DNA of 64,000 nucleotides from Actinomyces sp. HPA0247 (GTDB taxonomy: Bacteria > Actinomycetota > Actinomycetes > Actinomycetales > Actinomycetaceae): contig KE150452.1 of the NCBI GenBank assembly GCA_000411415.1, forward strand, positions 244,200 to 308,199, given 5' to 3'. Below the pieces are notes generated by a model. That model worked only from the letters and a program-made list of their open reading frames with translations. It did not search any database and was not told the DNA's origin. The translations under genes and the position numbers were made by a program. Shown here one piece after another: positions 1-8,687 of this stretch. The number at the start of each line of letters is the position of its first letter. Position 1 is the stretch's first letter.

Positions 1-1
1 G

Positions 2-211
2 GCAGGATTCCATGACATGACGGGCACCGTGACGCGGGAAATGAGTGAAGCTTTCGGTGGTCTCGAGCTACGCGGATCATCCCTGTTCGTTGAGGTCCGC
101 GCGTCATGGACGCCGTACAGTGAGTATCTTGGTGAGCATCTGTCCGGATGGGCGGATGTGATGCGTCGGACGGCAGGGATTGTGCCTGCCCGTCATCTCG
201 AAGGAGTCTGA
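2..211 (+). CDS. DUF3000 family protein, C-terminal part (5' end outside window)
   Basis: The reading frame is open from the left edge of the window and stops at the TGA at 209-211, so only about 69 C-terminal residues are visible. The segments GTVTREMSEAFGGL and VRASWTP match what I remember of the C-terminal half of the actinobacterial DUF3000 family, whose function is unknown. The next gene starts immediately after this stop codon, so the two are very probably cotranscribed. DUF3000 directly before an RNase D gene is conserved order in Actinomycetota, which supports the call. Nothing can be said about the start codon or promoter. Confidence 0.7.
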   Translation, partial: AGFHDMTGTVTREMSEAFGGLELRGSSLFVEVRASWTPYSEYLGEHLSGWADVMRRTAGIVPARHLEGV

Positions 212-1456
212 GTGCTGGTCAACAATGGCGGCGGCTTGCCGCAGGGCGATACGGATAATCCGGAGCTTATTGCGCAGCCGCGTGGGGGGACCCCTGCCGT
301 CATTGACACTCGGAAGGATCTTGAGGCTGCCGCCCGCGCGCTGAGCGTCGGGTCGACCCCGATCGCCGTCGATGTTGAGCGCGCTCAGGGTTTCCGCTAC
401 GGCGCAGACCCCTACCTCGTCCAGATTCGACGTGAGGACGTGGGCACATTCCTCATTGACACACACGCACTGCCGGACCTGTCTGCGCTTCAGCCGGGCG
501 TGGAAGACGTCTGGCTTCTGCATGATTGCCTGCAGGACTTGCCAAATCTCCGCCAGGTGGGACTTCGTCCCCCGGCTCTCTTCGACACTGAGATTGCCGC
601 TCGCCTGATTGGCCTGGAGCGTTTCGGCCTGGCGGCCGTCGCCGAGCAGATTCTCGGCCTAGGCCTCGTGAAGGATCATCAGGCATCGGATTGGTCGGTG
701 CGTCCGCTGCCCAAGGAGTGGCTGCGCTACGCGGCCCTCGACGTCGAGTTGCTGACCGAACTCTACTATCGCCTGTCGAAGAGGCTCGATGAGATGGGCC
801 GCTGGGAGTGGGCACAGCAGGAGTTTGCCCATGCGCTATCGGTCACTCCTCCTGCCCCTAAGCCCGATCGGTGGCGTTCCGTTCCCGGCGCGGGAAAGAT
901 TCGATCGCGCCGTGGCCTGGCGGTGCTCAAAGCGCTGTGGGAGACGCGCGAGTCGATTGCTCAGCGTATCGACCTGAGCCCGGGCCGCCTCGTGCGCAAC
1001 GCGGCCCTTGTTCGCGCGGCCTCAAATCCTCCGCGCAATAGGCGCGCCCTCATGAGCATCAGCGAGTTCCGCTCCCCCGTCGCCCGCCAGTACGAAGACG
1101 AGTGGATGCGGGCACTGGCCAGCGTGGCCGCCATGACGGAGGATGAGCTGCCTCCCAAGCGCAAGCCCGTTCAACCGGGGTCGATCCCGGAGCCTCGCCA
1201 GTGGAACCGAATCGACGAGGCTTCGGCCGCGCGCCTGGGAACGGTACGCAACGCTGTCGCCTCGGTCGCGTCGAGTCTGGGGCTCGCGCCCGAGGTGGTC
1301 CTGGCGCCCCAGGTGCAGCGCTACCTCGCGTGGGCTCCCCTGGACCCATCGCGTCCGTCTGGCGATGAGGTCGAAGAACGCATGGTCAATCGCGGTGCGC
1401 GCGACTGGCAGATCGATTTGACGCTCGACCCAATCTGCGACGCGCTCGGCGTCTGA
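212..1456 (+). CDS. rnd: Ribonuclease D-like 3'-5' exonuclease with HRDC domain
   Basis: A 414-residue DEDDy-type exoribonuclease that should trim 3' ends of tRNA and other stable RNA precursors in the cytoplasm. Exo I is DVE with D54 and E56. Exo II is HDCLQDL with D109. Exo III is YAALD with Y173 and D177. All five catalytic residues are therefore present. An HRDC nucleic-acid-binding domain follows at about residues 225-290, as in E. coli RNase D, and the last 120 residues are a helical extension usual in actinobacterial members. The start is GTG at 212, directly after the DUF3000 stop, with AAGGAG at 201-206 as ribosome-binding site. It converges on dxs with a gap of only 10 bases. Confidence 0.9.
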   Translation: MLVNNGGGLPQGDTDNPELIAQPRGGTPAVIDTRKDLEAAARALSVGSTPIAVDVERAQGFRYGADPYLVQIRREDVGTFLIDTHALPDLSALQPGVEDVWLLHDCLQDLPNLRQVGLRPPALFDTEIAARLIGLERFGLAAVAEQILGLGLVKDHQASDWSVRPLPKEWLRYAALDVELLTELYYRLSKRLDEMGRWEWAQQEFAHALSVTPPAPKPDRWRSVPGAGKIRSRRGLAVLKALWETRESIAQRIDLSPGRLVRNAALVRAASNPPRNRRALMSISEFRSPVARQYEDEWMRALASVAAMTEDELPPKRKPVQPGSIPEPRQWNRIDEASAARLGTVRNAVASVASSLGLAPEVVLAPQVQRYLAWAPLDPSRPSGDEVEERMVNRGARDWQIDLTLDPICDALGV

Positions 1457-1466
1457 CCAGGGATCG

Positions 1467-3368
1467 TTAGCAGGCGGAGAGTCGCTCAATCAGCTCGCGC
1501 ACGGCACGCTCAATGCCGTCGGCGTCGTAGCCGAAGCGCGCGATCAACGCCGTTCGATCACCATGCTCGGGGAATCCCTGCGGCACGCCGAGGCATCGTA
1601 CGGGCACGCCCGCTTCCGCCAACGTATCGCGCAGTGACCAACCAAAACCGCCCTGGACGATGCCATCCTCGACGCTGACCACGCAATCGTAATCGTGAGC
1701 CATCGCTGTCAACTCCTGCGGCACTGGGATCATCCACTGCGGATCCGCGACGGTCACGCTCATACCGTCAGCCACCAGGCGACGCGCGGCCTCAATCGCA
1801 TCGGGTGCGCATGCTCCGGTACCAACGATGAGGACTCGAGCGGGCGAGTCCGCCCCGGCCTCGTCGACAAGAATGTCCACTCCCCCGACGCTACGAAGCG
1901 CGGGCATGGGCTCCGGCAGAGAACCCTTGCGGTATCGGATGACGGTGGGCGCATCGTCAACATCGAGCGCCTCACGCACGCGAGAACGCAGTGTGTCCTC
2001 ATCACGGGGCGCGGCCAGACGCAGGCCCGGAATCAGGGAGCACATGGCAATATCCCACACGCCATTATGCGACGCGCCGTCCGCACCCGTGACTCCGGCG
2101 CGATCGAGCACGAGCGTCACTCCCGCACGATGGAGAGCAACATCCATGAGGAGCTGGTCAAAGCCACGGTTCAAGAACGTCGCATAGAGCGCGACCACGG
2201 GATGCGCACCCTCGTAGGCCATGCCAGCTGCGGAAGCCACGGCCTCGGCCTCGGCGATGCCGACGTCGATCACGCGACCCGGGTAGGCCTCGTGCATCGG
2301 ACCCAAACCGACCGGGCGCATCATCGCCGCGGTAATGCCGACGATATCGTCGCGCGTAGCCGCCTGAGCGCAAATCTCATCGGCGAACACTCCGGTCCAG
2401 CCAAAACGCTCAGGAGCGACGGGCAGGCCAGTCTCCGGGTGGATCGGTCCGACGGCGTGGAAGCGATCCGCTATATCTTCCTCTGCGGGAGTGTATCCGC
2501 GCCCCTTCTCCGTGATCATATGGACGAGAACGGGCTCGCTCAGAGAACGCGCCCGGCGAAGCGCAGTCTCCACCGCAGAAATGTCATGCCCGTTGACGGG
2601 CCCAATGTATTTCAGGCCCAGGTCTTCGAACATCACCTGGGGAATGAGAGCGTCCTTGATACCCGCCTTCAGGCCGTGCAACGCGTCGTAGGCCGCGCGG
2701 CCGGGCGTGCCGTGACTGAGGAGATGTTGTTTTCCCCAGGCAAGCGCCTTCTCGTAACCAGCGGAGGTACGCAAGGCATCAAGATGATCGGCGAGTCCAC
2801 CGATCGTCGGCGCATACGAGCGCCCATTGTCGTTCACCACAATCACGATGCGACGATTCTTCGCCGTCGCAATGTTGTTGAGCGCCTCCCACGCGAGGCC
2901 GCCGGTCAGCGCGCCATCGCCGATCACACCGACAGTCCACGTACGGTCACCCCGGCGGTGCTTTTCCCGCGAAATACCATCCACCCACGCGATCGACGCG
3001 GACGCGTGCGAAGACTCAACGACGTCATGCTCAGATTCGGCGCGCGACGGGTAGCCGGACAGTCCGCCCGGGCAGCGCAGCGATGAAAAATCCTGACGGC
3101 CCGTCAACAGCTTATGCACGTAAGCCTGGTGCCCCGTATCGAACACAATCGTGTCCTGCGGGGACCGGAACACCCTGTGCAAACCGATCGTTAGCTCAAC
3201 GACACCCAGATTGGGACCAAGGTGCCCACCCGTGCGCGACACGTTGTCAATCAGGAACCCGCGAATTTCCGCCGCCAAATCGTCCAGCTGCTCGCGTTCC
3301 AGGCGACGCAGCTCACGCGGTGCGCTGCAGCGCGACAGCAGGTCGCGCGACTCTCGTGTTCCAGACAT
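1467..3368 (-). CDS. dxs: 1-deoxy-D-xylulose-5-phosphate synthase
   Basis: First enzyme of the MEP isoprenoid pathway: condenses pyruvate and glyceraldehyde 3-phosphate to DXP with thiamine diphosphate. It is 633 residues, the usual length. The N-terminal domain has the catalytic-site histidines (H50 in GGHLGPNLG, H80 in DTGHQAY) and the ThDP motif beginning GDGALTGG at 150 and closing with VNDN near 180. The central transketolase pyrimidine-binding domain and the C-terminal domain (EDGIVQGGFGW) follow. The ATG at 3366-3368 has no Shine-Dalgarno; a TACACT hexamer lies 7 bases upstream, so the mRNA is probably leaderless. Dxs beside RNase D matches mycobacterial gene order. Confidence 0.96.
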   Translation of the reverse strand: MSGTRESRDLLSRCSAPRELRRLEREQLDDLAAEIRGFLIDNVSRTGGHLGPNLGVVELTIGLHRVFRSPQDTIVFDTGHQAYVHKLLTGRQDFSSLRCPGGLSGYPSRAESEHDVVESSHASASIAWVDGISREKHRRGDRTWTVGVIGDGALTGGLAWEALNNIATAKNRRIVIVVNDNGRSYAPTIGGLADHLDALRTSAGYEKALAWGKQHLLSHGTPGRAAYDALHGLKAGIKDALIPQVMFEDLGLKYIGPVNGHDISAVETALRRARSLSEPVLVHMITEKGRGYTPAEEDIADRFHAVGPIHPETGLPVAPERFGWTGVFADEICAQAATRDDIVGITAAMMRPVGLGPMHEAYPGRVIDVGIAEAEAVASAAGMAYEGAHPVVALYATFLNRGFDQLLMDVALHRAGVTLVLDRAGVTGADGASHNGVWDIAMCSLIPGLRLAAPRDEDTLRSRVREALDVDDAPTVIRYRKGSLPEPMPALRSVGGVDILVDEAGADSPARVLIVGTGACAPDAIEAARRLVADGMSVTVADPQWMIPVPQELTAMAHDYDCVVSVEDGIVQGGFGWSLRDTLAEAGVPVRCLGVPQGFPEHGDRTALIARFGYDADGIERAVRELIERLSAC

Positions 3369-3375
3369 AGCAACC

Positions 3376-3381
3376 AGTGTA
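3376..3381 (-). promoter_or_regulatory. -10 hexamer of a likely leaderless dxs promoter
   Basis: On the minus strand TACACT is followed by seven bases (GGTTGCT) and then the dxs ATG. This places transcription initiation at or next to the start codon. No ribosome-binding site is present. Confidence 0.6.
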
Positions 3382-3502
3382 GTTGCCCAAGCGTCTCACC
3401 TACAGATCAAAGTGCATGTCAGCTACCTTCGACCCGCGCAGGCGACAAGCACGCGCACTAAGATAGACACTGTTGGCTCGCCGTACCGCTTAAGGAGGCA
3501 CT

Positions 3503-5503
3503 ATGTCCGTCACCGTCGCACCCCACGGCCTGTGGGAGTCCCCCATCTCGGGCGATTCCTTCACCGCCCGTTCGGTCACGCTCTCCCAGGTTCGTGTCGA
3601 TGGACCCGATACCTACTGGGTTGAAGGACATCCACTCCAGGGCGGTCGCGGCACGCTGCTGCGCCGTCGTGCAACGGGTGAGACGGGCGAAGTTCTGCCC
3701 CTGATCGATGGTTCTCGCCTGCCCGACGTCGGCACACGCGTACACGAGTACGGCGGTAAGGCGTATGCCGTTCACCATGGCGTCATCGTCTTCTCCGATC
3801 AGACCGATGGCCGCGTGTACGCCTTTGATACGGCCGATCCGCGCCGCGTCGTGCGCCCGCTCACGACCCTGTCGAAGGTCCGTTACGGCGACTTCTGGAT
3901 CGCTGACGTGCGCGAACTCGTGTACGCGGTCGCCGAGGACCACTCAGCTCCGGGCGAGCCCGTGAACAAGATCGTCGCCATTCCGCTCGATGGGTCCGCC
4001 GCGCGCGATGACAGCGCAATCATCACGGTGTTCGAGGGCACCGACTTCGCGCAGGCACCCACGGTGTCCCCGGACGGCACAAAGATCGCGTGGATCACCT
4101 GGAACCACCCGAACATGCCGTGGACGTATTCTCAGCTGCGCGTCGCCTCCCTGACCTTCGAGGGAACCATCGACCAGGAGGTTGTCCTGGTGGATCGCCC
4201 GGGCGTGTGCGTCTACGAGCCACGTTGGACCCTTGACGGTGACCTGATCCACGTGGATGATTCCTCCGGCTGGGCAAACCTGTACCGCACCCAGGGCTTC
4301 GTGTGGAAGGAAGGCGAGGACGCAAACGCGTGGACCTCGCGGCTGCGCACCCGTGCGTTGCACCCCGGACATCGCGCATTCTCGCACCCGCACTGGCAGC
4401 TCGGCCTGCACTCCTACGATAACTACGACAACGACTACCTCGTGTGTTCGTGGGCTGAGGACCAGGTCTGGCACATCGGAACTGTGCGTATCGACAACGG
4501 CATGGCCGAAGAGTGGGCGACCGGTTGGTGGCCCATCGGTAACGTGGCAGCCGCTGATGGTCGCGTCGTTTTCCTTGCCGACTCCGCCACCCACACGCCC
4601 GCCATCATCGAAGTATCGCGTGGTAAGACCAAGGTACTGCGTCCTTCCTCAGAGGCCGAGGTCCCGACCGCCCTCGTCTCCACGGCCGAGATGCTGACGT
4701 GGAAGACCTCGGACGGCGAGGAGGCTCACGGCTTCTACTACGCGCCCGTGAACCCTGATTTCACCGCCCCTGAGGGTGAGCTTCCGCCCCTCATCGTGAA
4801 CGTGCACGGCGGCCCGACCGAGGCTGCACGCCCCGGCCTGCAGGTGCCGTTCCAGTACTGGACCAGCCGTGGATTTGCTGTTCTGGACGTGAATTTCCGC
4901 GGTTCGACCTCCTTCGGGCGTCCCTACCGTCAGCGTCTGAACGGCAACTGGGGTGTCATGGACGTTCAGGACTGCATTGACGGCGCCCAGTACCTCGTTG
5001 ATCTGGGGCGCGTCGATCCCAAGCGGATCGCGATCCGCGGCCGTTCCTCCGGTGGCTTCACCGTGCTCAACGCGCTGGCATCCTCTGACGTGTTCACCGC
5101 CGGCGCTTCCTTCTCGGGCATCGCGGACCTGGCGAAGCTGGCCGAAACCAGCCACAAGTTTGAGTCGCACTACGATGGCATTCTGCTCGGTACGGACGAC
5201 AGGTCGGATCCGGTGTGGGCGCAGCGCTCGCCGATCAACCGAGTGTCCGACATTAAGGCGCCTCTCATGCTCCTGCAGGGCACCGCAGACCCGGTGGTCC
5301 CCGCCTCGCAGGCCCAGGAAATGTACGAGGCGCTGCGGGCGAACGGCAATGCTGTTGCCCTCAAGCTCTATCAGGGTGAGGGACACTGCTTCCGCTCGGC
5401 CATCAACATCAAGGATGCATGGCAGTCGGAGCTGTCCTTCTACCGGACCATCTGGGGCATCGCCATTGACGCCCCCATTCACGTGGAGATCGCAAACCTG
5501 TGA
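3503..5503 (+). CDS. S9 family serine peptidase (prolyl oligopeptidase / acylaminoacyl-peptidase type)
   Basis: A 666-residue cytosolic peptidase with an N-terminal beta-propeller (about 1-400) that limits substrate size and a C-terminal alpha/beta hydrolase domain. The catalytic triad is visible: Ser515 in GRSSGG, Asp596 in GTADPV and His628 in GEGHCF. It probably cleaves short peptides or removes acyl-amino acids; the exact specificity cannot be read from sequence. No signal peptide is present. ATG 3503 has a strong AAGGAGG at 3492-3498. The stop overlaps the start of the ClC gene by GTGA, so the two are translationally coupled, although no functional link is obvious. Confidence 0.88.
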   Translation: MSVTVAPHGLWESPISGDSFTARSVTLSQVRVDGPDTYWVEGHPLQGGRGTLLRRRATGETGEVLPLIDGSRLPDVGTRVHEYGGKAYAVHHGVIVFSDQTDGRVYAFDTADPRRVVRPLTTLSKVRYGDFWIADVRELVYAVAEDHSAPGEPVNKIVAIPLDGSAARDDSAIITVFEGTDFAQAPTVSPDGTKIAWITWNHPNMPWTYSQLRVASLTFEGTIDQEVVLVDRPGVCVYEPRWTLDGDLIHVDDSSGWANLYRTQGFVWKEGEDANAWTSRLRTRALHPGHRAFSHPHWQLGLHSYDNYDNDYLVCSWAEDQVWHIGTVRIDNGMAEEWATGWWPIGNVAAADGRVVFLADSATHTPAIIEVSRGKTKVLRPSSEAEVPTALVSTAEMLTWKTSDGEEAHGFYYAPVNPDFTAPEGELPPLIVNVHGGPTEAARPGLQVPFQYWTSRGFAVLDVNFRGSTSFGRPYRQRLNGNWGVMDVQDCIDGAQYLVDLGRVDPKRIAIRGRSSGGFTVLNALASSDVFTAGASFSGIADLAKLAETSHKFESHYDGILLGTDDRSDPVWAQRSPINRVSDIKAPLMLLQGTADPVVPASQAQEMYEALRANGNAVALKLYQGEGHCFRSAINIKDAWQSELSFYRTIWGIAIDAPIHVEIANL

Positions 5504-7341
5504 CACACACAGTACAGTCCCCGCAGCCAGAGGAACCGGCTGCGGGGACTCGCTTACGCGTCGGCCAGACGGTCGCCGCGCATCGTTCCCTGCTCGGCGT
5601 CGCCGCTGCACTCGTTGGCGGCGTCGTCGGCGCAGCAGCCGTCCTGTTTAACCTTGCGATCCGCGCATGGACCTGGGTGTCGACAGGTTTCGACGAGTAC
5701 ACGACCCACATCGGTCAGTCGCACGGCGTCTGGGGGTGGGCACCTTGGCTCTTTCTCCTCCTCTCCCCCGCTATCGCTGGTCTCCTGTACGGACCGCTGA
5801 TCCAGCGCTTCGCCCCTTCTGCGAAGGGCCATGGCATCCCCGAGGTGATGCTCGCTGTGCGTCGTAAGGGTGGGCGCATCCCGGGGCGCGTTGCGATCGT
5901 GAAGATCATTGCGTCGGCACTGACTATCGGCTCGGGCGGATCCGCTGGCCGCGAGGGCCCGATCGTTCAGGTCGGAGCGTCGCTGGGTTCCACCATTGCC
6001 TCGTGGCTGCATATGCCCGTCTCCCGCGTGGTCTTGCTGGCCTCGTGCGGCTCGGCGGCTGGCATCGCGGCCACATTCCATGCGCCTCTCGCGGGTGCCG
6101 TCTTCGCTCTTGAGGTTATTCTCGTCGAATTCACGGCCGAAACCTTCGGTTTCGTCGTCCTCTCCGCCGTCACGTCGTCGGTGGTTGCACGCATCCTGCA
6201 GGGGGATGAGATGGTCGTGCACGTCGCCGACAACCTGACGTTCGCGTCGATGTCGGACATGTGGTGGGTTGCTGTTCTCGGCCTCGTTGCTGGCCTGTGC
6301 GGCTTGGGCTTCTCGAAGCTCCTGTATGCCTCAGAGGACGCGATTGACTGGGTGTGGGCACGCACGCACCTACCTGAGTGGGCGCGTCCGGGTGTCCTCG
6401 GTCTCGCCCTCGGCGTCGCTCTCGTTGCGTTCCCGTACATGTACGGCTCGGGGTATCCGCTGGAGGAGGAGGCGATCGCCGGAAACTTCTCGATCGCATT
6501 CCTTCTCGCCCTCATGCTGGGGCGCGCCGTCTACACGTCGTTCACGATCGGTATGGGCGGTTCGGGCGGCGTCTTCGCGCCCACGCTCTTCATCGGTGCG
6601 ATGGCTGGTGCGGCCTTCGGAAACATTGTCTCCCCGCTATCGGATTCTCCCATCGGTGTTTTTGCCGTGGTCGGCATGGGTGCCGCTTTCGCGGGCGCCG
6701 CACGTGCCCCCATGACGGCCGTTCTCATCATCGTGGAGATGACCGGCCAGTTCTCGCTGATTCTGCCGATGATGCTCGCAGTCGTGATCGCGACGGGGGC
6801 GTCGCGTTTCCTCACGCGCGCGACGATCTACACGGAGAAACTGCGCCGCCGCGGTGACGTGCTTGACGACCCGGTCGACGGCACTCTGCTGGGTACCCGC
6901 GCGGCGTCCGAGTGGATGATGGAGGTCCCCGAGACACTGGCATCGACCACGAGCGCTGCCTCCGCCATCGCTGCCCTGCGCCGCACGAGGGAGACGGTTC
7001 TGCCCGTCGTGTCCGACAAAGGGCGTTTCGTCGGCCTCGTGTCCTCGTTGCGCCTGGCTGAGCTCACGCAGGAGGATGGTTCTCTGGATGCTCCCCTGGC
7101 GGATTTGCCTCTCATCGACGAGGCCGTGGCCGCCTCCGCTCCCCCGTCCGAGGTTCTCGGGGCGCTGCGGCGCACAGGCCTGCAGTCTTTGCCCGTCGTG
7201 GATATGGATCGACACGTCGTGGGCTGGGTATCCGAACGCGACCTGGTGGATCGCATGTACCGCGATCAGCGCCGCGCAATCGAGGCGCGCACGCAGACGT
7301 CGTGGGGCTCGCGCATGCTAGAGCGCAGGAAGACCCGCTAG
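5500..7341 (+). CDS. ClC family chloride channel/antiporter with C-terminal CBS pair
   Basis: A 613-residue membrane protein. The ClC core (about 30-440, multiple hydrophobic helices) carries the anion-selectivity motif GSGGSAGREGP at 144-154 and a second signature, GMGGSGGVFAPTLF, near 351. Two CBS domains (about 460-600) follow and probably sense adenine nucleotides. Whether it is a Cl-/H+ exchanger or a channel is not decided here. The GTG start at 5500 overlaps the S9 peptidase stop, implying coupled translation. The last four bases overlap the end of the convergent methyltransferase gene. Confidence 0.9.
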   Translation: MTHTVQSPQPEEPAAGTRLRVGQTVAAHRSLLGVAAALVGGVVGAAAVLFNLAIRAWTWVSTGFDEYTTHIGQSHGVWGWAPWLFLLLSPAIAGLLYGPLIQRFAPSAKGHGIPEVMLAVRRKGGRIPGRVAIVKIIASALTIGSGGSAGREGPIVQVGASLGSTIASWLHMPVSRVVLLASCGSAAGIAATFHAPLAGAVFALEVILVEFTAETFGFVVLSAVTSSVVARILQGDEMVVHVADNLTFASMSDMWWVAVLGLVAGLCGLGFSKLLYASEDAIDWVWARTHLPEWARPGVLGLALGVALVAFPYMYGSGYPLEEEAIAGNFSIAFLLALMLGRAVYTSFTIGMGGSGGVFAPTLFIGAMAGAAFGNIVSPLSDSPIGVFAVVGMGAAFAGAARAPMTAVLIIVEMTGQFSLILPMMLAVVIATGASRFLTRATIYTEKLRRRGDVLDDPVDGTLLGTRAASEWMMEVPETLASTTSAASAIAALRRTRETVLPVVSDKGRFVGLVSSLRLAELTQEDGSLDAPLADLPLIDEAVAASAPPSEVLGALRRTGLQSLPVVDMDRHVVGWVSERDLVDRMYRDQRRAIEARTQTSWGSRMLERRKTR

Positions 7342-8687
7342 CGGCTCAGAACCGACACCGTCTCGACGTGGTGGGTGTGGGGGAAGAGGTCCCACGCCTG
7401 CAGTGATTCGAGCTCGTATCCGGCCTCGGTGAGGGCGCGCAGGTCGCGCGCACCCGCTGCGGGGTCACACGAGACCAGGACGACGCGAGGAGCACCCGTG
7501 GCGGTGATCGCCTCGCACACCTCGGCACCGGCGCCGGCACGCGGCGGGTCCGCCACGACTACGTCGGGCACAGCGCCGAGCTGGCCGGCCAGGTCGACAA
7601 TACCCTCGCGATCCACGTTGCCAGCGAACGCATCCACCCAATCAAAGGCTGCGAGATTCTCGCCCGCGTCACGCACGGCGGCCTCGTCACCCTCAAGCGT
7701 CACCATACGCCCCGTCTCGCCAAGAGCGCGCGCGAGCGGCACGGAGAACAGGCCCGCCCCCGAGTAGAGTTCCATGACCGCACGGCCAGCCCCAGCCTCG
7801 TCCGAACCGAACGCAGCAGCACGCACAGCGTTCGCAAGCACCTCGGCGCCGCGCGCGTGCGTCTGCCAAAAACCAGAGGGGCGCACGTAGTACGACTCGA
7901 CACCGGAGCCGACGGGCACGTTCCAACGCAAGACGTCGGCGTCAATACGCACGCCGTCAGCGGCGTAGGTGTCATCGCCGATCAGAACGACGGGATCGCC
8001 ACCGGACGGGGCCACAGCGCGCACACGGTCCCCCGGCTTCCACAGGCGACGCCACGGCGCATCCGCGTCGAACAGGCCGAGCTCACGGATCGAGGGAACA
8101 GCCAGCGGCATATCATCGAGCGCAATCACTCGGCGGCCGCGAAACTCGTGCATACCAGCACGGCCATCCGCGTCGATGACAACATCGATGCGCGAGCGGC
8201 GACCGGTCAGCGGATCGTTCGGGTCCTCGTCGCCGGGCGCAGGTGCGACGCGCACTCCCCCGAGGGCATCCACGGCTTCGGCCAGGGCCTCGCCGCCCAC
8301 GCGGCGCAGCTGCCCGGCGATCACGCGAGACTTCCAATCACGCTGAGCACCCGGAGTCAGGTGAGCGAGCTCGCCGCCGCCAACGCCACCCGGACCCGCC
8401 TGGGGCCAGACGGACTCGACGCGATCAGGTGACGGCTCAAGAACCTCCACGGCATCCGCCCATGCGAGCTTCTTCTGGACGGCACTCACGCGCGCACGGA
8501 CTACCTCACCGGGCGCCGAGTGGCGCACGAAGACAACGCGCCCGCTCTCGTCGCGGGCGACGCACGCTCCACCGTGAGCGGGTTCCCCGACCGTCAGCTC
8601 GAGAATCTCGCCAATCCCCTCCCGTGGCTGCGCGGAGACGGGGCGTCGACGCGGGGAGGGACGGCGACGGGACGGACGGGGACTCAT
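7338..8687 (-). CDS. TRAM-domain class I SAM-dependent RNA uracil-C5 methyltransferase (TrmA/RlmC/RlmD family)
   Basis: A 449-residue enzyme expected to methylate C5 of uridine in rRNA or tRNA. The TRAM RNA-binding domain occupies about 25-90. The SAM-binding region includes LYSGAGLFSVPLA. The catalytic cysteine is C407 in SCDPAAGARDL. Oddly, the linker after TRAM, where RlmD/RumA-type enzymes hold a four-cysteine 4Fe-4S cluster, reads WPQAGPGGVGGGELAHL and has no cysteine, so the cluster is probably absent. The start ATG overlaps the stop of the upstream permease gene (ATGA). This gene beside an APC permease and TrkA genes follows the order of Rv2689c to Rv2692. The exact base modified is not determinable. 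Confidence 0.88.
   Translation of the reverse strand: MSPRPSRRRPSPRRRPVSAQPREGIGEILELTVGEPAHGGACVARDESGRVVFVRHSAPGEVVRARVSAVQKKLAWADAVEVLEPSPDRVESVWPQAGPGGVGGGELAHLTPGAQRDWKSRVIAGQLRRVGGEALAEAVDALGGVRVAPAPGDEDPNDPLTGRRSRIDVVIDADGRAGMHEFRGRRVIALDDMPLAVPSIRELGLFDADAPWRRLWKPGDRVRAVAPSGGDPVVLIGDDTYAADGVRIDADVLRWNVPVGSGVESYYVRPSGFWQTHARGAEVLANAVRAAAFGSDEAGAGRAVMELYSGAGLFSVPLARALGETGRMVTLEGDEAAVRDAGENLAAFDWVDAFAGNVDREGIVDLAGQLGAVPDVVVADPPRAGAGAEVCEAITATGAPRVVLVSCDPAAGARDLRALTEAGYELESLQAWDLFPHTHHVETVSVLSR

Noticed and set aside
1695..3086. Plus-strand frame opposite dxs (463 codons)
   Set aside because: Antisense to conserved Dxs motifs, no family likeness.
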